5,579 nucleotides of DNA from an uncultured Eggerthellaceae bacterium (GTDB lineage Bacteria > Actinomycetota > Coriobacteriia > Coriobacteriales > Eggerthellaceae), in the NCBI GenBank assembly GCA_949450265.1, contig CASTMW010000094.1, positions 1 to 5,579 on the forward strand, in the 5' to 3' direction. This document shows, piece after piece, positions 1 through 3,892 of the stretch. Numbering within the stretch: the first letter of the stretch is position 1; the number at the start of each line of letters is the position of its first letter. The translations under genes and the position numbers were made by a program. The notes under the pieces are model-generated. The model did not search any database. It was not told the origin of the DNA and saw nothing but the letters and a program-made list of their open reading frames with translations.

Positions 1-16
1 CAGCCTCTAGCTGGGC

Positions 17-52
17 AAAAAGAAACCCGCCAGATCAATCTGACGGGTTTCT
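17..52 (-). terminator. Rho-independent terminator downstream of guaA
   Basis: Positions 21-34 and 39-52 form a 14-bp inverted repeat around a 4-nt loop (TCAA). The only imperfect position is a G-U wobble when read as minus-strand RNA, whereas it would be a C-A mismatch in plus-strand RNA. The stem is followed on the minus strand by five T residues (17-21). Both points orient it as the terminator of the leftward transcript that contains guaA, whose stop codon lies about 113 nt upstream. No gene is seen to its left in the window. Confidence 0.9.
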
Positions 53-93
53 CAATGTGACATGTTTTATCGGTGGCTTGCAGAAATGCGTTA

Positions 94-148
94 ACTCCAT
101 CAAGTTTGACAAACTCTATCAACTGGAGTAAATTACGTTCATACTCCA
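94..148 (-). repeat. Competing inverted repeats in the guaA 3' untranslated region
   Basis: Three copies of one hexamer alternate in orientation: ACTCCA at 94-99, TGGAGT at 124-129 and ACTCCA at 143-148. The middle copy can pair with either flank. The right-hand stem extends to 7 bp (124-130 with 142-148, 11-nt loop). The left-hand stem encloses a further palindrome, AGTTTG-A-CAAACT, at 103-115. In guaA mRNA these would be alternative hairpins between the stop codon and the terminator. The repeats are visible directly; any role in 3'-end stability or attenuation is inferred. Confidence 0.4.
106..134 (+). promoter_or_regulatory. Promoter-like sequence pointing into the guaA 3' end (antisense)
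   Basis: A perfect TTGACA (106-111) is followed after 17 nt by TAAATT (129-134), which matches four of six -10 positions. Transcription would begin near 141 and run antisense to the end of guaA. There is no convincing plus-strand gene downstream in the window, so this would be an antisense or spurious start. TTGACAA is itself palindromic and lies within the 103-115 palindrome, so the match may be incidental to that structure. Confidence 0.3.
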
Positions 149-153
149 AAAAG

Positions 154-167
154 CGAACAAATGTTCA
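154..167. promoter_or_regulatory. LexA/DinR-box-like palindrome over the guaA stop codon
   Basis: CGAACAAATGTTCA matches the Gram-positive SOS-box consensus CGAACRNRYGTTYG at all positions except the last. The perfect dyad is GAACA-AA-TGTTC at 155-166. It overlaps the guaA stop codon (165-167) and lies about 20 nt downstream of the plus-strand promoter-like sequence. A consensus match is not proof of a site, and no SOS gene is adjacent within the window. Confidence 0.22.
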
Positions 168-1853
168 CTCCCACTCTATCGTGGCAGGAGGCTTGGAGGT
201 GATGTCGTAGACCACCCGGTTCACGCCAGGCACCTCAGCAACGATACGCGAACTCACACGCGCCAGCACATCGTAGGGCAACTTCGCCCAGTCAGCCGTC
301 ATCGCGTCGCTCGACTCCACCGCACGCAGGATGATCGGGCGCTGATACGTGCGCTCGTCCCCCATCACGCCGACGCTCTTCACATCGGGCAGCACCGCGA
401 AATACTGCCACACCGGCCGCTCCACCTCGGGACCGCCTGCCTCCGTGCGCGCCAGCTCGCCCGAACCGTGCTGCCCGGTCGCCTCGAACAAACGCTCGTT
501 GTACGCATCCAACTCTTCGCGTACGATCGCATCGGCCTCCTTCAGGATGCCCAGCTTCTCCGGCGTCACATTGCCGATGATGCGGATGGCCAGCCCCGGC
601 CCCGGGAAAGGCTGCCTATGCACGATATGATCCGGCAGCCCAAGCGCTGAACCCAGCGAACGCACCTCGTCCTTGAAGAAATGGTCAAGCGGCTCGATCA
701 GCTCAAACGACACCCCATCCGGGAACGGGATCAGGTTGTGATGGCTCTTGATGGTGGACGCCTTGCCGCCGGTCTTGCGCGCGCCGCTCTCGATGATGTC
801 CGGGTAGATGGTCCCCTGCGCCAGATATTGCACCGGACGCCCGTCCTCGGCCAGCTCCTCCGCCACCGCGAAGAACTCCTTCCAGAACTGCTCGCCGATG
901 ATGCGGCGCTTCTGCTCCGGATCGGTCACACCCGCCAGCAGCTCGGCGTAGCGGTCCTCGGCATGCACATGCACGAAATCCACGTCGAATTGCTTCGTGA
1001 ACACCTCTTCCACTTCCTCCGGCTCATTCTTGCGAAGCAGCCCGTGATTCACGAACACGCAGGTCAGCTGTTTGCCGATAGCCTCGGCGCAAAGCGCGGC
1101 CACCACGCTCGAATCAACGCCGCCGGAAAGCCCCAGGATGACCCGGTCGTCCCCCACCTGCTCGCGAATGGCAGCGACCGAATCATCGATGATGGAATCC
1201 ATTGTCCAGTTCGGCTCCAACCCGCACACGTCGAACAGGAAGTTCGACAGCATCTTCTGCCCGTAGGGCGTATGCTTCACCTCGGGATGGAACTGCGTGG
1301 CATACAGCTTGCGCTCGGCGCATTCCATGGACGCAACCGGGCACGCATCCGTGCGCGACGTGACCACGAACCCCTCGGGCACCCGGCTCACCGCATCGCG
1401 GTGGCTCATCCATACCGTCTGCTGGCACGGCGTTCCCTCGAACAGCGCCGATGCGGGCTGCACGGGCTCCGCACCCGCTTCCTGCCCGCACGCGCCATCC
1501 AACCGCTCAAGCTCGGCTGGCCCGTATTCGCCCTTGTCGGTATGCGAGACCTCGCCGCCAAGCGCCACCGCCATAGCCTGCTGCCCATAGCAGAACCCCA
1601 GCACCGGAATGCCCAGCCGCAGGATGTCCGCATCCAGCGAAGGGGCATCCTCCGCATACACGCTTGCCGGACCACCCGACAAGATGATGGCCGCAGGCCT
1701 CATGGCGCGCACCTCGTCAGCCGTCACATCGCACGGCACGATCTCGGAATACACGTTCAGGTCGCGAACACGGCGGGCGATCAACTGCCCGTACTGGGCG
1801 CCGAAATCGAGCACGATGACGGTCTGCTGGGTGAAGGCGGAGAATGCGGTCAC
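165..1853 (-). CDS. guaA: GMP synthase (glutamine-hydrolysing)
   Basis: Cytosolic enzyme of the last step of GMP synthesis: XMP + ATP + glutamine give GMP + AMP + PPi + glutamate. The 562-residue product has an N-terminal class I glutamine amidotransferase domain (about 10-210) with nucleophile Cys88 in GFCYGQQ and the His189/Glu191 pair in QFHPE. An ATP-pyrophosphatase domain (about 217-410) carries the P-loop SGGVDSS at 243-249. The C-terminal XMP-binding/dimerisation domain ends in the conserved KPPATIEWE. The start is GTG, supported by GAAAGG seven nucleotides upstream and by the family-typical distance to VLDFG. The protein is about 37 residues longer than the usual roughly 525, owing to Gly/Glu/Ala-rich insertions near 119-135 and 458-478, outside the catalytic motifs. 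It is probably transcribed from the TATAAT at 1914-1909 and ends at the 17-52 terminator. Identification is secure. Confidence 0.98.
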   Translation of the reverse strand: MTAFSAFTQQTVIVLDFGAQYGQLIARRVRDLNVYSEIVPCDVTADEVRAMRPAAIILSGGPASVYAEDAPSLDADILRLGIPVLGFCYGQQAMAVALGGEVSHTDKGEYGPAELERLDGACGQEAGAEPVQPASALFEGTPCQQTVWMSHRDAVSRVPEGFVVTSRTDACPVASMECAERKLYATQFHPEVKHTPYGQKMLSNFLFDVCGLEPNWTMDSIIDDSVAAIREQVGDDRVILGLSGGVDSSVVAALCAEAIGKQLTCVFVNHGLLRKNEPEEVEEVFTKQFDVDFVHVHAEDRYAELLAGVTDPEQKRRIIGEQFWKEFFAVAEELAEDGRPVQYLAQGTIYPDIIESGARKTGGKASTIKSHHNLIPFPDGVSFELIEPLDHFFKDEVRSLGSALGLPDHIVHRQPFPGPGLAIRIIGNVTPEKLGILKEADAIVREELDAYNERLFEATGQHGSGELARTEAGGPEVERPVWQYFAVLPDVKSVGVMGDERTYQRPIILRAVESSDAMTADWAKLPYDVLARVSSRIVAEVPGVNRVVYDITSKPPATIEWE

Positions 1854-1860
1854 AGGACAA

Positions 1861-1866
1861 CCTTTC
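1861..1866 (-). promoter_or_regulatory. Ribosome binding site deciding the GTG start of guaA
   Basis: Minus-strand GAAAGG ends seven nucleotides before the GTG at 1853-1851. No ATG lies in frame before the conserved VLDFG motif, so this site fixes the non-ATG start. Confidence 0.7.
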
Positions 1867-1908
1867 GCGTGGGCGTGCGCGCGGCACGGATACCGATAGC
1901 TGCACTCA

Positions 1909-1937
1909 ATTATAACGGCAGCGCGCGCCCAAGCGCA
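1909..1937 (-). promoter_or_regulatory. Probable guaA promoter
   Basis: The minus strand has a perfect -10 TATAAT at 1914-1909, in a locally AT-rich patch. The -35 position 17 nt upstream reads TGCGCT (1937-1932), a poor match, so the promoter may depend on an activator or on the repeats just upstream. Transcription would start near 1902, giving a leader of about 48 nt with a small hairpin (CGTGC 1874-1878, GCACG 1884-1888). No guanine-riboswitch aptamer or PurR box is recognisable. Confidence 0.5.
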
Positions 1938-1938
1938 C

Positions 1939-2010
1939 CCCCAAGCACAGCGACCTTATAGCAGGCGCCTTTCACAATCGTGCCCCCTCGCATCCCCAAG
2001 CACAGCGACC
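1939..2010. repeat. 17-bp exact direct repeat upstream of guaA
   Basis: CCCCAAGCACAGCGACC occurs identically at 1939-1955 and 1994-2010, 55 bp apart. A shorter related copy (CCCAAGCGCA, 1928-1937) sits immediately next to the first, over the expected -35 region of guaA. Relative to a start near 1902, the first full copy lies at about -37 to -53 and the second at about -92 to -108. These are positions typical for regulator binding, but the function is unknown. The 1854-2069 intergenic region contains no credible gene and no strong terminator for the phosphatase gene. Confidence 0.7.
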
Positions 2011-2069
2011 CCGCGCCACATCAAACCCTCAACGGCGGCACCTTATACCGAACGCCGCACACAGCAACC

Positions 2070-2927
2070 CTACACCAGATACAACTCACGCAGCTTGCGC
2101 TGCTTATCAGCATCGAAGCCCAGCGCCCGCACGATGTAATTGTCCAAACTGCCGTAGGCACCCTCAATAGCCTCCACCATCGCATCCAGATAGCACAGAT
2201 TCGCGAACGCATACGCATTCACATCCTCGTCTATCGTGCGCCCAAATTTCTTATCGGCCAGGAACTTCCGCATGGTCTCGGCCCAGCCACCCACGAACAG
2301 GTTCGTTGCCAGGTAGTCATCGCGAATGTATTGCACCGGCACGCCCAAGATATACTCGACCAGCACCGCCGCGATGCCCGTGCGGTCCTTCCCCTGCGTG
2401 CAATGCCACAGCGTAGCCCCCGACGTCTCGGCCAGCAGGTCCTCCAGGAAAGCGGTGTATGCCGCCTTGCCCGGCTCGCCCAGCACGCTCTTTACGTACA
2501 GCTCGCTGATCATCTCATAGGGCTTGCCCGCGTATTCCATCATGGCGCGCATGTCGCGCACGGGATTGCCGCCGCTGGTGATCCCGATTGCCTCCTGTGT
2601 GAACACGGGCAGGTGCATGTACTTCACGCCCTGCATCAGCGGCTTGGGATCGGGCTCCTTCTCCGCCTCGACATCGGTGCGAAGATCGATCACGCAATCG
2701 ACCGCGTGCATGTGCAGCAGCTGCTTCATATCCTCGGCCGTGGCGTCGTGCAGTGAGCTTGACCGCACCAACCGCCGCCGCGCGATGCGCTTGTGATCCG
2801 CCGCCGGTAGACCGCCCAGGTCGCGCGCGTTCGTCACGCCGCGCAGCGGGATATGCCCGAAGTTGCGGAACCCAGGCACCTGCTGTGGCTCGGACGGTGC
2901 GCAGAATGTCGCCAGTTTGTCAGCCAT
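2070..2927 (-). CDS. Protein-tyrosine/dual-specificity or lipid phosphatase (Y_phosphatase3-like)
   Basis: With the ATG at 2927 the product has 285 residues. It carries the family landmarks: NARDLGG at 33-39, DLRT at 81-84, and the catalytic P-loop HCTQGKDRTG with Cys176 as nucleophile and Arg182 for phosphate binding. The HCxxGKDRTG form is that of bacterial MptpB-like phosphatases, which hydrolyse phosphotyrosine, phosphoserine/threonine or phosphoinositides, so the substrate here cannot be stated. There is no signal peptide or membrane segment, so a cytosolic location is inferred. The frame stays open upstream to a GTG at 3005 (311 residues) with another ATG at 2996. The 2927 start is preferred because the extension is charged and family-atypical, a TATAGT -10-like element at 3009-3004 would place the transcript start near 2997, and GAGGGAAG lies upstream at 2945-2938, though with long spacing. 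The gene stands alone between two regulatory regions, and its relation to guaA or the metal operon is unknown. Confidence 0.9.
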   Translation of the reverse strand: MADKLATFCAPSEPQQVPGFRNFGHIPLRGVTNARDLGGLPAADHKRIARRRLVRSSSLHDATAEDMKQLLHMHAVDCVIDLRTDVEAEKEPDPKPLMQGVKYMHLPVFTQEAIGITSGGNPVRDMRAMMEYAGKPYEMISELYVKSVLGEPGKAAYTAFLEDLLAETSGATLWHCTQGKDRTGIAAVLVEYILGVPVQYIRDDYLATNLFVGGWAETMRKFLADKKFGRTIDEDVNAYAFANLCYLDAMVEAIEGAYGSLDNYIVRALGFDADKQRKLRELYLV

Positions 2928-3003
2928 GGTCGTATCGCTTCCCTCGATCTGCCTTCGATCCGCGCGCTGTTGCATCACCGAGCGATCGCGCGCCATTTCC
3001 CTC

Positions 3004-3009
3004 ACTATA
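3004..3009 (-). promoter_or_regulatory. Possible -10 element of the phosphatase gene
   Basis: The minus strand reads TATAGT (five of six consensus positions) about 77 nt before the preferred ATG. No good -35 is seen 16-18 nt upstream, where the sequence is GC-rich, so the call is tentative. Confidence 0.3.
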
Positions 3010-3079
3010 CAGGGCGAACAGGCCCGCCGCCCCGGCCGCTATCCCGGCGAAAGAAAAACGTTGACAGCACGGCACGGAG

Positions 3080-3104
3080 GCCGCGACGGAATGCTGGTCG
3101 CGGC
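3080..3104. repeat. 8-bp-stem inverted repeat in the intergenic region
   Basis: GCCGCGAC (3080-3087) and GTCGCGGC (3097-3104) are perfect complements around a 9-nt loop. Neither strand has a T-tract directly after the stem, so it is not an ordinary intrinsic terminator. It lies inside the first unit of the 31-bp repeats and is not preserved in the other two. Confidence 0.5.
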
Positions 3105-3172
3105 ATGGAGTTCTCGGCGGAATCCTGACCACAGCATGGGAATCTCGGCGGAATGCTGGCATAACGCCACAG
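3080..3172 (+). repeat. Three degenerate tandem repeats of 31 bp
   Basis: Units run 3080-3110, 3111-3141 and 3142-3172. CGGAAT occurs at 3087, 3118 and 3149, exactly 31 bp apart. Units 2 and 3 share TCTCGGCGGAAT (12 nt), units 1 and 3 share CGGAATGCTGG (11 nt), and units 1 and 2 share GCATGG at the equivalent place (20 of 31 positions identical overall). They fill the space between the phosphatase gene and the metal-operon promoter. The 2928-3263 region (336 nt) holds these repeats, the promoter and the operator, and no convincing gene. A 31-bp period is about three helical turns, which would put the units on one DNA face; protein binding is inferred only. Confidence 0.65.
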
Positions 3173-3189
3173 ATGCTCAAGTAAAACCG

Positions 3190-3217
3190 TTGACAACGTA
3201 CTTCGCTCAAGTATACT
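3190..3217 (+). promoter_or_regulatory. Promoter of the metal-resistance operon
   Basis: A perfect TTGACA (3190-3195), a 16-nt spacer and TATACT (3212-3217, five of six) lie in an AT-rich stretch. Transcription would begin near 3224, leaving a leader of about 40 nt before the regulator's ATG. It is the best promoter in the window. Confidence 0.8.
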
Positions 3218-3244
3218 TATGAATAGTTGTTCATATGTTCTATT
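3199..3244. promoter_or_regulatory. Nested operator palindromes over the operon promoter (ArsR-type)
   Basis: Several dyads overlap the -10 and start point. TATGAA-6-TTCATA at 3218-3235 is perfect. AAGTATACTT at 3209-3218 is a perfect palindrome containing the -10. TACTT-5-AAGTA lies at 3199-3213 and AATAG-13-CTATT at 3222-3244. The nonamer GCTCAAGTA is also repeated at 3175-3183 and 3205-3213. ArsR/SmtB repressors commonly bind imperfect AT-rich dyads at this place, so the operon is probably autorepressed. Which dyad is the true operator cannot be decided from sequence. Confidence 0.6.
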
Positions 3245-3263
3245 GAGAAACTAAGGAGTCATC

Positions 3264-3518
3264 ATGACGAACGCAGCCAGCGACATCGTCCACGAAGCCG
3301 AGAACGTGCTGGAGTGCACCTGCGGATGCGGCTGCCACACCAGCGCCGACTGTCCCATGGGCACCACCGAACAAAGCGCCGTCAGCCACCAGCTGCGCAT
3401 CCTCAAGCAAGCTCACCTGGTGAAGTTCCAGCGCGACGGCAAGAACGTCATCTACTCCCTGTCCGACAGTCATGTGTACACCATGCTGGCCCAAGGCATG
3501 ACACATATCTGCGAATAG
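3264..3518 (+). CDS. Truncated ArsR/SmtB-family metal-sensing regulator
   Basis: First gene of the operon, with ATG 5 nt after AAGGAG (3253-3258). The 84-residue product has a Cys-rich head (CTCGCGCH at 18-25, then Cys30), followed at once by the recognition helix and wing of an ArsR repressor (EQSAVSHQLRILKQ, 36-49; GKNVIYSL, 59-66). The C-terminal helix has Asp68, His70, His81 and Glu84, spaced exactly as in the alpha-5 zinc/cobalt site of SmtB and CzrA. Usual members have about 100-120 residues, with helices 1-3 (the FKALSDPTRLRIL and ELCVCD regions) before QSAVSH. That stretch, roughly 40-50 residues, is absent and no other frame holds it. So the gene looks like an internal in-frame deletion product, or a minimal derivative using the Cys-rich head instead. 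It presumably regulates the genes it precedes, but whether it still folds and represses is uncertain. Cd/Zn/Pb-type sensing is inferred from the ATPase. Confidence 0.85.
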   Translation: MTNAASDIVHEAENVLECTCGCGCHTSADCPMGTTEQSAVSHQLRILKQAHLVKFQRDGKNVIYSLSDSHVYTMLAQGMTHICE

Positions 3519-3587
3519 CCCCTGGTTCGGTACCCGCACCACCATCCACAGCACCACCGATCATCATCACCGAAAGGAAGGAACCCC

Positions 3588-3806
3588 ATGAAACGCACGT
3601 TCAAGCTCCAAGAACTGGATTGCGCCAACTGCGCCAGCCATATGGAAAACGACATCAGCAAGCTGGAAGGCGTCAACAGCGCCAAGATCAGCTTCATGAC
3701 CGGCAAACTTGTGCTGGACGCCGACGACACCGCCTTCGAGCGCGTACTGGACGAGGCGCAAACCATCTGCGCGAGCTACGAAAAGGACTGCGTCATCGTG
3801 CGCTGA
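3588..3806 (+). CDS. Free-standing HMA-domain metal-binding protein (CopZ-like fold)
   Basis: A 72-residue cytosolic protein that is essentially one heavy-metal-associated domain. The metal-binding loop LDCANCA has Cys12 and Cys15, preceded by Asp11. The DCxxC form is typical of the N-terminal domains of Zn/Cd/Pb-exporting ATPases rather than of copper chaperones, which usually have MxCxxC. The beta-alpha-beta-beta-alpha-beta pattern fits, ending in KDCVIVR, with extra Cys61 and Cys68. AGGAAGGA (3575-3582) lies 5 nt before the ATG. It sits 69 nt after the regulator and 86 nt before an ATPase that lacks its own HMA domain, so it probably supplies that missing domain in trans, delivering metal to the pump or buffering it. 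It shares the regulator's reading frame across a single TAG. The family call is firm; the metal and partner are inferred. Confidence 0.92.
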   Translation: MKRTFKLQELDCANCASHMENDISKLEGVNSAKISFMTGKLVLDADDTAFERVLDEAQTICASYEKDCVIVR

Positions 3807-3892
3807 GCCGAGCACAGCCGTTACACCAAACACCGAGCATCCCTCGCAGCGCCGACCCACCAAAGCACATCCCCACCCGATAGGACCGCACC

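Larger units (their letters stand above)
3054..3195 (+). repeat. Duplicated -35 region flanking the 31-bp repeats
   Basis: AAAAACGTTGACA (3054-3066) and AAAACCGTTGACA (3183-3195) agree at 12 of 13 positions, 129 bp apart. The right copy contains the -35 hexamer of the metal operon. The left copy has no -10 at the right distance (3083-3088 is GCGACG), so it looks like an inactive duplicate. Confidence 0.6.

Noticed and set aside
60..190. Genomic-island attachment site at the guaA 3' end
   Set aside because: The 3' end of guaA is a known integration site for islands, but only the 8-mer ACTCTATC recurs (113-120, 173-180), no integrase gene is in the window, and the native-looking terminator is in place.
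1854..1908. Guanine riboswitch in the guaA leader
   Set aside because: The leader is only about 48 nt and has none of the conserved purine-aptamer junction bases; only one small GC hairpin is seen.
681..1961. A 426-codon plus-strand open frame antisense to guaA
   Set aside because: It mirrors the codon structure of a certain gene in high-GC DNA, shows no recognisable domain, and has no clear ribosome binding site; treated as a shadow frame.
2035..2057. Terminator for the phosphatase gene
   Set aside because: GCGGC/GCCGC gives only a 5-bp stem with a 13-nt loop and no T-tract on the minus strand.
1980..2756. A 258-codon plus-strand open frame opposite the phosphatase
   Set aside because: Composition (many His, Arg, Leu) is that of the reverse of a GC-rich gene; the minus strand carries the full HCTQGKDRTG catalytic motif instead.
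3080..3104. Intrinsic terminator at the 8-bp hairpin
   Set aside because: Neither strand has a T-tract directly after the stem.
3080..3172. CRISPR array
   Set aside because: The 31-bp units are contiguous and degenerate with no unique spacers between them, and no cas gene is present.
3227..3883. A 218-codon plus-strand frame across the regulator and HMA genes
   Set aside because: It is Arg/His/Pro-rich, has no domain, and overlaps two genes with clear motifs and ribosome sites in another frame.
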